Shown here: positions 46,279 through 54,751 of the stretch, piece by piece
How positions within the stretch are numbered: the stretch's first letter is position 1
How the letters are laid out: each line of letters starts with the position of its first letter
Source: Embleya hyalina
Lineage (GTDB): Bacteria; Actinomycetota; Actinomycetes; Streptomycetales; Streptomycetaceae
DNA length: 64,000 bases
NCBI RefSeq assembly: GCF_003967355.1
Contig: NZ_BIFH01000013.1
Span: 802,651 to 866,650 of the forward strand
Direction of reading: 5' to 3'
Made by a program: the position numbers and the translations under genes
Notes under the pieces: model-generated
Told to the model about the DNA's origin: nothing
What the model saw: the letters and a program-made list of their open reading frames with translations, nothing else
Database searches by the model: none

Positions 46279-46905
46279 CGTGGAAGCGGCGTTCCTGCGA
46301 CGTGGGAAGCGCGGTGGGAGGAGCGACGGCCGGCCGGGGGCCGTTCTCAAGCGGTATCGACGCTCGACGGAACGGCTTCGGTGCTCCGTGGTGATTCGGG
46401 ATCCATCGTTTCCCGAACGGTATGCGCCGGTTCTCCGTGAAGAGGCGAAACACGGGCGGATCGATCCGCGTGCCACGGGTGCGATGCTCGGTGAATATCG
46501 ACTCGACGGCACGCGTACTCCGATATCGCACGGTGCCGTCATGACGGCGTTCCCGTGCGGCGCCACGTCCTCGGCAGGTGCCGCGTGACTTCCGGGTCGT
46601 CCCTCTCCCCGTCGCGGTTCATCGACCGTGCATCCGTGGGATTCCGGTGAATGTTCGCGAAGGCGCTTCGGTATCCCACGAATATTCGCGCGGAATCGGA
46701 CTCGGCGCTTTCGATGCCCGGGCGCGGACAGGCGTGACCTCGATCTCGACCCTACTCTCGGGAAGGGCGGCGATCGCAGCACCCGCATAGTACTGGAACC
46801 GTCTTGTTGGTTGCACAACGATCGTTATGGTTCATCCTTTCGGCGTACTGCCTCGTCCCGGACGCTCCGCACGGACCGATCCCGACGCATGAACCGAACA
46901 AGTCC

Positions 46906-46942
46906 TTGAGTGCTCAAGCTTCTGATATGCTTGAGCACTCAA
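46906..46942. promoter_or_regulatory. Double MarR operator (TTGAG-NN-CTCAA twice)
   Basis: Two palindromes, TTGAGTGCTCAA (46906-46917) and TTGAGCACTCAA (46931-46942), 25 bp apart centre to centre. Together they make a perfect 14-bp inverted repeat with a 9-bp spacer. The second overlaps the AAGGAGG ribosome site of the MarR gene. The layout strongly suggests autorepression. Confidence 0.8.
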
Positions 46943-46952
46943 GGAGGTCGCA

Positions 46953-47408
46953 ATGACTGATGCGTTGGACGTTTCGCTGCGTCTCGTGCGGGCCCAGACG
47001 GCCCTGGTCAAACGGTTCGACGCGAGTCTGGGCGGGCTGCACGGGGTGAGCCTGGCCGACTTCACGACGCTGTTGCGTCTGGGGCAGGCGCCCGGCGGTC
47101 GGATGCGCCGGGTGGATCTGGCCGAGGCGCTGGGTCTGACGGCCTCCGGGGTGACCCGGGGGCTGGTGCCGCTGGAGCGGATCGGGCTGGTGACGCGCGA
47201 GACGGACGCCCGTGACGGCCGGGTGGCCTACGCGGCACTGACCGACACCGGCCGTGCGCGCCTGACGGACATGCTCGCCACGGCCGAGCAGGTCGCCGCC
47301 GAGATCTTCGCCGCGCCGCCGTGGAGCAAGGAGGACATCGGCCGGATGTCCGCGCTGCTGACGCGCCTGGGCGGCACCGGCCTGCCCGGCCACACCCCCG
47401 CCCCGTGA
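46953..47408 (+). CDS. MarR family transcriptional regulator
   Basis: A 151-residue MarR protein: dimerisation helices at both ends, winged helix with recognition region RVDLAEALGLTASGVTRGLVPLERIGLV and wing ETDARDGRVAYAALTDTGR. AAGGAGG lies 5 bp before the ATG. It heads a transcript with an ABC drug exporter and carries a double operator upstream, so it probably senses the exported compound and derepresses the transporter. Confidence 0.92.
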   Translation: MTDALDVSLRLVRAQTALVKRFDASLGGLHGVSLADFTTLLRLGQAPGGRMRRVDLAEALGLTASGVTRGLVPLERIGLVTRETDARDGRVAYAALTDTGRARLTDMLATAEQVAAEIFAAPPWSKEDIGRMSALLTRLGGTGLPGHTPAP

Positions 47409-47462
47409 CCCCGGCACGCGGCCCTTCCGACGGATGCCTCATCCGCGCCCTGGAGCAACCAC

Positions 47463-48473
47463 ATGAATCCGACCCCGACCCCCGCCCCGCCCCTCGTCCC
47501 GGGAGGCGCCACGGCCCACGCACCGGCGGCCATCCACACGCGGGGCCTGCGCAAGGTCTATCCGCGCGCGCAGGGCGGCCTCGTCGCCGTCGACGCCCTG
47601 GACCTGACGGTCCGGCAGGGCGAGTTCTTCGGCCTGCTCGGCACCAACGGCGCCGGCAAATCCACCACCATCGGCATGCTCACCACCCTGGTCGCGCCCA
47701 GCGCGGGGCAGGCGTGGGTCGCCGGGTACGAGGTGAGCGCCGACCCGGTCGGCGTCAAGTCCCGCATCGGTGTGGTCTCCCAGGCCAACACCCTGGACCG
47801 CGCGCTCACCGTCGCGGACAATCTCGCCTTCCGCGGCCGCTACTTCGGCATGCGCGCCCCGGCGGCCCGCCGCCGCGCGCTCGAACTGCTGGAACGGTTC
47901 GGCCTCACCGACAAGGCCGGCGCCAAGGCCCACCAGCTCTCCGGCGGCCAGGCCCGCCGCGTCATGATCGGCCGGGCCCTGATGCACCTGCCGGACGTGC
48001 TCTTCCTCGACGAACCCACCGCGGGCGTCGACCCACAGGCGCGCGACGACCTCTGGCGGATCATCGCGAACCTGCACGAGACCGGCCAGACCGCGGTGTT
48101 GACCACCCACTACCTCGACGAGGCCGAAGCCCTGTGCGGGCGCCTGGCCGTCATCGACCACGGACGCCTGCTCGCCTGCGACACCCCCGAGGCGATCAAG
48201 GCGTCCAGCGGAGCGCGGACGGTGATCACCGTCCACTACGACGGCGATGCCACCCCGGCCACCGACGCACTGCGCGGCATCCCCGGCGGCCCCCACGACA
48301 TGGACGTCGACGGCCCGACCGTACGGGTTCGCACCACGCGTCCCGACGGCGTACTGGGCCACCTGCTGCGAGCCGGCGGCGCGGTCGGACTCACCGTCCG
48401 CGACGCCACCACCACACCCCCCAGCCTGCAGACCGCCTTCCTCACCCTGACCGGACGTGACTACACGCCATGA
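47463..48473 (+). CDS. ABC transporter ATP-binding protein (DrrA-like)
   Basis: A 336-residue ATPase of the daunorubicin-resistance DrrA group: Walker A GTNGAGKST, signature LSGGQARRVMIGRAL, Walker B VLFLDEPTAGVD, switch His in TTHYLDEA, and the C-terminal DrrA-type domain (about 230-336). It energises export of a drug or lipid-like compound through the permease encoded with a 4-bp ATGA overlap. It follows the MarR regulator by 54 bp. Confidence 0.93.
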   Translation: MNPTPTPAPPLVPGGATAHAPAAIHTRGLRKVYPRAQGGLVAVDALDLTVRQGEFFGLLGTNGAGKSTTIGMLTTLVAPSAGQAWVAGYEVSADPVGVKSRIGVVSQANTLDRALTVADNLAFRGRYFGMRAPAARRRALELLERFGLTDKAGAKAHQLSGGQARRVMIGRALMHLPDVLFLDEPTAGVDPQARDDLWRIIANLHETGQTAVLTTHYLDEAEALCGRLAVIDHGRLLACDTPEAIKASSGARTVITVHYDGDATPATDALRGIPGGPHDMDVDGPTVRVRTTRPDGVLGHLLRAGGAVGLTVRDATTTPPSLQTAFLTLTGRDYTP

Positions 48474-49306
48474 CCACCGCGAACCCCCTCGTCACCCGTC
48501 CGTCGCTCTCGTCCCGCCGGGCCGCCTGGCACGCGTACCGCGCGCTGACCAGCCGCGACCTCCACGTCCTGCGCCGCAACCTGCCGGCACTGCTGATCCA
48601 AGTCGGCCTGCAACCGCTGCTGTTCACCTTCGCCTTCGCCTACGTCATGCCCGGTATCGGCACCGGACTCGGCGGCGCGACCTCGTTCTCCACGATCCTG
48701 CTGCCCGGCCTGATCGCCAGTACCCTCACACTCCAAAGCATCATGTCCGTCACCGGACCGCTCGCCGCCGAACTCGGCCCCGGTCGCGAGATCACCGACC
48801 GGGCCCTGGCGCCGCTGCCCGTCTGGGCGCTGGGCCTGCAGAAGATCACCTCCTCCGCGATCTTCGGCCTCGTCTCGACCCTGGTCGTCGTCCCGATCGT
48901 CCGGTTCGTGCACGCCCCCGGCAACGCGCCCCGAGCGCACGTCGACAGCTGGCCCCTGCTGCTGACCACCCTGGTGCTGAGCGCGCTGCTCGCCGCCGCC
49001 CTCGGGCTGCTGCTCGGAACACTCGTCGACGCCTCCGCCTTCGGACCGCTGCTCGGCCTGCTCCTGGCCGCGGCCACCATGCTGGGCTGCGTCTACTACC
49101 CGTGGACCGCGCTGCACAACATCCGATGGGTCCAGGTCCTGACCCTGGCCAACCCGCTCGTGTACATGAGCGAGGGCCTGCGCGCGAACCTCACGCCCTC
49201 CACCGGCCACATGCCCACGTGGGCCTACCTCACCGCCCTCACCCTCGGTACCGCCACCCTGGGTCACCTCGCCCTGCGCCGCTTCGCCCGGCGGGTGCGG
49301 ACCTGA
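48470..49306 (+). CDS. ABC-2 type permease (DrrB-like)
   Basis: A 278-residue six-helix ABC-2 permease (DrrB/NodJ type). The N-terminal RDLHVLRRNLPALLIQVGLQPLLF and ABC-2 signature LTLANPLVYMSEGLRANLTP are clear. Its start overlaps the ATPase stop (ATGA), indicating coupled synthesis. The stop codon forms the base of the terminator stem that ends the operon. Confidence 0.92.
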   Translation: MTTANPLVTRPSLSSRRAAWHAYRALTSRDLHVLRRNLPALLIQVGLQPLLFTFAFAYVMPGIGTGLGGATSFSTILLPGLIASTLTLQSIMSVTGPLAAELGPGREITDRALAPLPVWALGLQKITSSAIFGLVSTLVVVPIVRFVHAPGNAPRAHVDSWPLLLTTLVLSALLAAALGLLLGTLVDASAFGPLLGLLLAAATMLGCVYYPWTALHNIRWVQVLTLANPLVYMSEGLRANLTPSTGHMPTWAYLTALTLGTATLGHLALRRFARRVRT

Positions 49307-49337
49307 CCGGGCGCCCGCCGCGTCGGGCGCCCGGTCA
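49304..49337 (+). terminator. Terminator hairpin including the stop codon of the permease gene
   Basis: 14-bp perfect arms, TGACCGGGCGCCCG (49304-49317) and its complement (49324-49337), with a 6-nt loop. The first three bases are the stop codon. No T-tract. Confidence 0.75.
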
Positions 49338-49368
49338 CGGCGATTCGGCGCCGCAATGCGGCGGGCTG

Positions 49369-49396
49369 TTGACTGATTACCGGTAATCGGTAATTC
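49369..49396 (+). promoter_or_regulatory. Promoter with overlapping GntR palindrome
   Basis: A -35-like TTGACT (49369-49374) and a -10-like TAATTC (49391-49396) with a 16-bp spacer enclose a perfect 14-bp palindrome GATTACCGGTAATC (49375-49388) and a further GGTAAT repeat. The palindrome fills the spacer, a classic repression arrangement for the GntR protein encoded 35 bp downstream. Confidence 0.65.
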
Positions 49397-49430
49397 TCTC
49401 TTCCGTGGGAAGCTACTCGGAAGGGGCGCG

Positions 49431-50123
49431 ATGGGGCTGACCGAGATGATGGATCGGCCGGATCGGTTGACGGACGCCGTTCACCGGACGCTGAAGGCGG
49501 CGATCCTCGAAGGGGACCCGGCTCCGGGAATGCAGCTTTCGGTGCCCGAGCTGGCACGACGGCTGGGGGTCTCCCGAGGGTCCGTCCGCGAAGCCGTACT
49601 GCAGTTGGTAGCCGATGGCCTGGCCGAAGAGCGGCCCCGTCGAGGTGTCGTGGTGGTCCGACTCGGGCCGGCCGAGATGCGCCACATCCATCAGGTCCGT
49701 GAGGTCCTCGAGGGGCAGGCGGCACGGTTGTGCGCGGAAGCGCCCGGACCGGGACTGGTCGAGGCTCTCGAAGACGCGCTCGACGAACAACGCCTGGCCA
49801 TCGCGGCGGACAGCGAATCCGGCTACACCGGCAGCGACGGCCGATTCCATGCCCTGCTCCGCGACGCGTGTGGCAATCCGATGCTCGGCGCTCTCATCGA
49901 ACGGCTGCACAACCAGATGCGGCTCGCGTTGACCCGCGCGGCCGAGGCGCCCGAACACCGGAGTTGCGGACACGACGAACTCCACCAGGTACTCCGGGCG
50001 GTTCGCGACCGTGACCCGGACGCGGCCGAAACAGCGATGCGACGCCATATCCGCCGCACCAGGGCCGCTCTGGAGGCGTACGAGGAAGAAGACACCGACT
50101 CGAGGGGAAACCGCGATGAGTAG
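49431..50123 (+). CDS. GntR family regulator (FadR/FCD subfamily)
   Basis: A 230-residue GntR protein: winged helix at about residues 10-75 (RLGVSRGSVREAVLQLVADGLAEERPRRGVVVV), then an FCD ligand domain with likely metal-site histidines in FHALLRDACGN, HDELHQVL and AMRRHIRRT. GAAGGGG precedes the ATG. It is the first gene of a tightly packed operon and overlaps the next gene by 8 bp, so it probably controls the operon in response to the amino-acid-like substrate. Confidence 0.92.
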   Translation: MGLTEMMDRPDRLTDAVHRTLKAAILEGDPAPGMQLSVPELARRLGVSRGSVREAVLQLVADGLAEERPRRGVVVVRLGPAEMRHIHQVREVLEGQAARLCAEAPGPGLVEALEDALDEQRLAIAADSESGYTGSDGRFHALLRDACGNPMLGALIERLHNQMRLALTRAAEAPEHRSCGHDELHQVLRAVRDRDPDAAETAMRRHIRRTRAALEAYEEEDTDSRGNRDE

Positions 50124-51129
50124 GCCGTCACCCCGGTCGGCACCCGAGGCGTCCGTGGCCGGCGCAGTGATCACCTTCGCCGATGTGCGGGCCGCGGCCG
50201 ACCGCATCGCCGGTGTCGCACACCGTACGCCGGTGCTGACCTCGCGCACGCTCGACGAGAGCGTCGGTGCCACGGTGTTGCTGAAGGCGGAGAACCTGCA
50301 GCGGGCGGGCGCCTTCAAGTTCCGCGGCGCCTACAACCGGATCTCCACCCTGTCGGCCGACGAACTCGCGCGCGGCGTGTGCACGTGGTCGTCCGGCAAC
50401 CACGCCCAGGCAGTCGCCCTGTCGGCGGCCCTGGTGGGGACACACGCGACCGTGTTGATGCCCGAGGACGCACCCGCCGCGAAACGGTCGGCGACCGAAG
50501 GCTACGGCGCGACCGTCGTGACATACGACCGCTACCGGGAGGACCGGGAGGTCAAGGCACGCGAACTCGCCGACGCCCGCAGGCTCGTCCCCGTTCCGGC
50601 GTTCGACGATCCGATGGTCATGGCCGGACAGGGAACCGCGGCGCTGGAGTTGATCGAGGACGCGGGCCCCGTCGACACGCTGGTTGTTCCCGTAAGCGGC
50701 GGTGGACTGATGGCCGGCTGCGCGACCGCCGCCCGGGCTCTGCTGCCCGGCGTGGAACTGATCGGTGTCGAACCCGTCGCCGGGAACGACACCGTCCGGT
50801 CGATCGCGGCGGGGAAGCGCGTGCGTATCCCCGTTCCGCACACCATCGCCGACGGCCAGCAGGTGGAGATTCCCGGAGCGCTCACCTTCGAGGTCAATCG
50901 GCGCCTCGTCGACGATTTCCTGCTGGTCGAGGACGACGAGTTGATCGCCACCATGACGCTTTTGTTCGAACGGCTGAAGACCGTCGTGGAACCCTCGGGC
51001 GCCAGTGCCTTGGCCGCGGTGCTCGGCAATCCCGCGAGGTTCGCGGGACGTCGTGTCGGAGTGATCCTCTCCGGCGGGAACGTCGGCATCGAGCGCTTCG
51101 CCTCGTTGACCGCGGGCGGACGGCCGTGA
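50116..51129 (+). CDS. PLP-dependent threonine/serine dehydratase-like enzyme
   Basis: A 337-residue fold-type II PLP enzyme. The Schiff-base Lys is in GAFKFRGAYN (about 65), phosphate loop SGGGL (about 193-197), SSGNHAQAVA binds the substrate carboxylate, and SGGN lies near the end. Its length, without a C-terminal ACT domain, matches catabolic threonine dehydratases, serine racemases and threo-3-hydroxyaspartate dehydratases. The reaction releases an enamine, which explains the RidA gene in the same operon. The ATG overlaps the GntR gene. Confidence 0.88.
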   Translation: MSRPSPRSAPEASVAGAVITFADVRAAADRIAGVAHRTPVLTSRTLDESVGATVLLKAENLQRAGAFKFRGAYNRISTLSADELARGVCTWSSGNHAQAVALSAALVGTHATVLMPEDAPAAKRSATEGYGATVVTYDRYREDREVKARELADARRLVPVPAFDDPMVMAGQGTAALELIEDAGPVDTLVVPVSGGGLMAGCATAARALLPGVELIGVEPVAGNDTVRSIAAGKRVRIPVPHTIADGQQVEIPGALTFEVNRRLVDDFLLVEDDELIATMTLLFERLKTVVEPSGASALAAVLGNPARFAGRRVGVILSGGNVGIERFASLTAGGRP

Positions 51130-51839
51130 GCCCCGCCCGCCGTCGAGGCGCCGTCGAGGGCATGCCCGTCGCCGGCCGATACGACGCGGTCCTGTTCGAT
51201 CTGCTCACGGCCCTCCTCGACTCGTGGTCACTGTGGAACGCGGTGGCGGGCGACGACGCGACCGGGAGCCGGTGGCGGGGTGAGTATCTGCGCCGTACAT
51301 ATGCCGTCGGCGATTACCGGCCCTACGAGGACCTGGTCTCCGAAGCGGCCCGGGCGCAGCGTCTCGACCCGGTACTGGCCCGGCAACTCGCGGACCGTTG
51401 GGACGAGTTGGCCCCCTGGCCGGAAGCACCCGGCGTCGTCGCCGAGTTGACGTCGACGTCCCGGCTGAGGGTCGGTGTGGTCACCAACTGTTCCGAGGAC
51501 CTGGGGCGGCGGGCGGCGGCCCGACTCGGCGTCCCACTGGACGTCGTGGTCACCGCGCAGGCCGCGGGAGCCTACAAGCCGCGCCCCGAACCGTACCGAC
51601 GGGCGCTCGACGAACTGGGCCTGCCTCCCGAACGGGTGCTGTTCGTGGCGGGTTCCCCCTACGACATCCCGGGAGCCGGCGGTGTCGGCATGCCCGTGTG
51701 GTGGCACAACCGTGCCCGCATGACGCGCGGCGACCTGCCCGCGCCACTCGCCGAGCACCACACTCTGACCCCACTGCTCGGCGACCTGTCCACCCCGAGC
51801 GCCGAACGTCCCGATGGAAAGGAAACCATTCCGCGATGA
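51126..51839 (+). CDS. HAD family hydrolase, dehalogenase-like
   Basis: A 237-residue haloacid dehalogenase-superfamily enzyme. Motif I FDLLTALLDSW has a nucleophilic Asp but no second Asp two residues on, as in 2-haloacid dehalogenases and unlike most phosphatases. Motif II is VVTNCSED, motif III Lys in AYKPRPEPY, motif IV AGSPYDIPGA. The GTG at 51126 overlaps the previous stop (GTGA); an ATG at 51162 is an alternative. With the upstream PLP enzyme it suggests processing of a substituted amino or hydroxy acid. Confidence 0.85.
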   Translation: MSPARRRGAVEGMPVAGRYDAVLFDLLTALLDSWSLWNAVAGDDATGSRWRGEYLRRTYAVGDYRPYEDLVSEAARAQRLDPVLARQLADRWDELAPWPEAPGVVAELTSTSRLRVGVVTNCSEDLGRRAAARLGVPLDVVVTAQAAGAYKPRPEPYRRALDELGLPPERVLFVAGSPYDIPGAGGVGMPVWWHNRARMTRGDLPAPLAEHHTLTPLLGDLSTPSAERPDGKETIPR

Positions 51840-52210
51840 GCGAGTTGACCTACGCCGAGGCGCCACATCCGTACACACCCGCCGTGGCCGCGGGCGACCT
51901 GGTATTCGTCTCCGGACGACTCGGCGTCAAGGACGGCGTCTTCGTCGAAGGCGGCGTCGAGGCGGAAACCGCCCAGGCCCTGAGCAACGCCGCCCGGGAA
52001 CTGGAGGCGTTCGGCCTCGACTTGAGCCATGTGGTCAAGGCGACGATATTCCTCGCCGACATCGACGACCTGCAACTCGCCAACCGTGCCTACATGCGGG
52101 CGATGCCCGAGCCGCGGCCCGCACGGTCGTGTGTCGCGGTCGCCGCGCTGCCCTTCGGTGGTCGCGTCGAGATCGACATCATCGCCTCCCGCAGCCGTCA
52201 CGGCGACTGA
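51836..52210 (+). CDS. RidA family enamine/imine deaminase
   Basis: A 124-residue YjgF/YER057c/UK114 protein. Typical blocks are AGDLVFVSGRLGV, GGVEAETAQALSNAARELEAFG, VVKATIFLADIDD and the active-site Arg in EPRPARSCVAVAALPFGGRVEIDIIA. Enzymes of this family hydrolyse reactive enamines such as 2-aminoacrylate. The start overlaps the HAD stop (ATGA). Co-translation with a PLP dehydratase fits removal of its enamine product. Confidence 0.92.
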   Translation: MSELTYAEAPHPYTPAVAAGDLVFVSGRLGVKDGVFVEGGVEAETAQALSNAARELEAFGLDLSHVVKATIFLADIDDLQLANRAYMRAMPEPRPARSCVAVAALPFGGRVEIDIIASRSRHGD

Positions 52211-52302
52211 ACGGCGACGACGTCGCGGTTCGGGCAACCGGAGACGGTTGCCCCGTCCGACCCAAGCTCCCGAACCACCGCTCGACCAAGTGGGAGGTCC
52301 AC

Positions 52303-52734
52303 ATGGCCACGTTGTTCTCTCGTATCATCGCCGGGGAGTTACCCGGACGTTTCGTCTGGCAGGATCCGAAAGTCACCGCGTTCTTGACCATCGCGCCGTT
52401 GCGACCCGGTCACACCCTGGTCGTGCCCCGGCGTGAGGTCGACCGGTGGACGGACGCCGACGGGGCCCTCCTGGCGCGTTGCTTCGAGGTGGCCCAGGCC
52501 ATCGGTCGGGGAGTGCAGCGGGCCTGGGACGCCCCGCGGGCCGGTCTGGTCATCGCGGGCTTCGAGGTGCCGCATCTGCACATACACGTCGCTCCCGTCT
52601 GGGACATGTCCGACTTCGAGTTCGACAAGGCGAAGCCGGAGGAGGACCCGTCGGCCCTGGACGACGCGGCGAGGAAGCTCCGCGCCGCCTTGATCGAGCT
52701 CGGCTACGAGCAGGCCCGGGACACCGGGCCGTAA
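52303..52734 (+). CDS. HIT family protein
   Basis: A 143-residue histidine-triad hydrolase with HLHIHVAP as the catalytic triad (about residues 90-97), N-terminal FSRIIAGELPGRFVWQD and LRPGHTLVVPRREV. HIT proteins hydrolyse nucleoside phosphoramidates or dinucleoside polyphosphates. GGGAGG is six bases before the ATG. It is the last gene of the GntR operon (92-bp gap) and is followed by a strong terminator. Confidence 0.93.
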   Translation: MATLFSRIIAGELPGRFVWQDPKVTAFLTIAPLRPGHTLVVPRREVDRWTDADGALLARCFEVAQAIGRGVQRAWDAPRAGLVIAGFEVPHLHIHVAPVWDMSDFEFDKAKPEEDPSALDDAARKLRAALIELGYEQARDTGP

Positions 52735-52781
52735 ACCCCCCTCGCACTGCCGCGTGGAAGCAGCGCCCCGCCGTGACGTGT

Positions 52782-52825
52782 TCCGGGCGTGGGTGGCCCC
52801 GCGCACGGGGCCACCCACGCCCGGA
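52782..52825. terminator. Very strong bidirectional terminator
   Basis: 20-bp perfect GC-rich arms (52782-52801 and 52806-52825) with a CGCA tetraloop, between the convergent HIT and SH3-domain genes. Confidence 0.82.
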
Positions 52826-52895
52826 CGTGCCGGTGTTCGGCGCGGTCACGACGCTCGGGGCGCGGGACCGGCCGGGCCGTCGTCCGCCGGTCGAC

Positions 52896-53240
52896 CTACG
52901 CGACGTAGGACGCGTAGACCCAGCCCCTGATACCGGTCGCGTTGTGCTTGACGTAGTACCAGTACTGGAGATCCTGGTCGGCGACGACCAGACCCTTGCA
53001 GTAGACGGTCACCTTCGCGTTCTTCTGGAGGACACGGAGGATGGGGGAGTGGTACGTCCCCTTGGTCTTGCGCAGACTCACGTTGTTGCCGGTGATCTTC
53101 CCCGCACGGTCCCTGTTGTCGGAAACGTTGCAGAGGGGGTGGTCGACGGCTGCGGCCGTCGGGGCCAGGGCGATGCCCGCGCCCAGGAGCAGGGACACCG
53201 AGGCCGTCGCGGCGGCCACTCTGCGGCCGAACTTGCTCAT
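52896..53240 (-). CDS. Secreted SH3-domain protein
   Basis: A 114-residue secreted protein: signal peptide (KFGRRVAAATASVSLLLGAGIALAPTAAA, cleavage near residue 31), then a bacterial SH3-like domain (GNNVSLRKTKGTYHSPILRVL, KVTVYCKGLVV, YYVKHNATGIRGWVYASYVA). A Cys pair (PLC, VYC) may bridge. Such domains bind cell wall. GGAGTCC lies before the ATG at 53240. Confidence 0.82.
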   Translation of the reverse strand: MSKFGRRVAAATASVSLLLGAGIALAPTAAAVDHPLCNVSDNRDRAGKITGNNVSLRKTKGTYHSPILRVLQKNAKVTVYCKGLVVADQDLQYWYYVKHNATGIRGWVYASYVA

Positions 53241-53517
53241 CGAGGACTCCTTGGAAGCGCGCACCCGACCCGTCGCCGACTCGCGGACGTGCCGGGCACG
53301 ACGTGGCGTGTCGTACGGAGCCGGCACCGAGGCGAAAGGCGGCCGATCCGGCGCCTCGAAACGGAGTGTCGCGGACGGTCCCACGCTCGGTGCCGCCCGC
53401 ACATCATCGACACCCGGCCCCGCGCCTGCTAGCCGATTCGCGCGGCCGGCAGGCGCGCTTCGTCACGGAGGGCCACCACCGGGCCCCGGCGAGGCGTCCG
53501 GCGAACGTGTTGTGGAG

Positions 53518-53943
53518 TCAGGCGTACAGCCGCACGGAGTTCGTCGATGTGAGGTCCGTCCACAGGCCCCCGGTGCAGTTGTTGATGTCGAGGTCCCAGG
53601 CCACCTTGCCCGTGCCGTTGGACCCCGTGAATCCCTTGACTCCCGCACCGCCCGTCTGACAGTTCAGCACGGTGTATTCGCCGACGAGGTTGGCCACGTT
53701 GTAGGTGCCGTAGCGGTAGAAGTCGTACACGCGGGGGTGGTTGGGGACGTCGTCCCAGATGTCGCCCTTGTAGATGCAGACATGGCCCGGGTCGCAGACG
53801 GACGATCGCAACTGCGGGGCGGCCGAGGCGGTCGCGGTGGTCGTGGACGCGGCGGCCAGGCCGAGGACGGCGAAGAGCGCGGCCAGGGTACGGCGCCGAA
53901 GGGTCCTGCGGCCGGATCGGGGAGGGGTCGGGTCGACGTTCAT
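53518..53943 (-). CDS. Secreted peptidase inhibitor I36-like protein
   Basis: A 141-residue secreted protein with an Arg-rich signal peptide (cleavage near ATASAAP) and a beta/gamma-crystallin-like domain: CDPGHVCIYKGDIW, VYDFYRYGTYNVANLVGEYTV, LNCQTGGAG and NNCTGGLWTDLTSTNSVRLYA, the pattern of the I36 family that includes a Streptomyces metalloprotease inhibitor. The many secreted proteases in this window would be its natural partners. The final sequence is only 18% charged, as usual for secreted inhibitors. Confidence 0.78.
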   Translation of the reverse strand: MNVDPTPPRSGRRTLRRRTLAALFAVLGLAAASTTTATASAAPQLRSSVCDPGHVCIYKGDIWDDVPNHPRVYDFYRYGTYNVANLVGEYTVLNCQTGGAGVKGFTGSNGTGKVAWDLDINNCTGGLWTDLTSTNSVRLYA

Positions 53944-54751
53944 GCTGGTCTCCCGGTTTTTCGTGGTCGGGAATCGGCCCGCCGGGCGGCTGCCCGTGCT
54001 CGCGGGTGCCGGGTCGGCACCCGATCACAGTGACCGCTCCGGTCGGCGTGGCGCCATCACCCAACCGAGTGGTGTGCGGGGGTGGGCGCCGCCCGCACTC
54101 GCGACTGGCTTCGTATGCCTCGGAGTTCGGTGACCCTGTCGCGTCGACGGCCGGTCGCCCGGGGATACGGCGGATCGGTGCTCGGTGCGGCGGTCACCGA
54201 GGTCGCATGCGGTTCGGTGCGGCCGGCGCCGAATCCGGGTACCTGCCGCCCGGGAGGAACCCGCCCGGCCCATCCGGGCATTCGCCCGCCCGGCCGGCAC
54301 CTCTCGCGCGCCTTCATGGCGTCCTCGGTCCTGGCCGACCCCCTCGCCCGCGGGCATCGCGCCGATCCGCAGCGCGCCACCCGCGCGGGGTTCCGGGGTG
54401 GGCATGTCGACGCCGTGCTCCCACATGCGGCTCGCGAACTCGACCGCCCGGTCGCGGCGTTGGGCGTCGGCACCCCTGCCCGAGGCCACCTCTTTCGACT
54501 CGCCCGAGCCGCCGTTGTCGCCGCGCCTGTGGTCGTACCGTCGGTCGTTTGGTCACCCCCCGCCGTGACGGCGAGGGGTGCGACGACAGGTCTACGCGCC
54601 CGGGGGTTACCAGGCCATCACCCGAACCGGTTATCCGGAGGTAACGCGGGCTCGCGTACAACGGGTGGGGACCGCGCCGGGCGGCGATCGCCGTGGACGT
54701 CTCGTACGACGGCGGAAACACGTGGGAACGACCCGGATCGGGACACCTGAT
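53944..54751. other. Decayed region upstream of histidine kinase
   Basis: About 800 bp without an intact gene. On the minus strand (about 54345-54560) NGGSGESKEVASGRGADAQ... has strong coding bias but no sound start or stop. On the plus strand a frame ends AIAVDVSYDGGNTWERPGSG-HLI-stop at 54754, resembling the end of a secreted beta-propeller or protease tail. Both read as relics. An AACCGGTT palindrome sits at 54625-54632. Confidence 0.45.

Larger units (their letters stand above)
46168..46952. other. Low-GC intergenic region with palindrome and weak relic
   Basis: About 785 bp, noticeably A/T-richer than the rest. It includes the 56-bp palindrome (46223-46278) and the MarR operator (46906-46942). 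A plus-strand frame from 46280 to 46588 contains VLREEAKHGRIDPRATGAMLGEYR, which recalls the C-terminal helix of HD-domain proteins and may be a relic. Otherwise no gene is supported. Confidence 0.45.
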
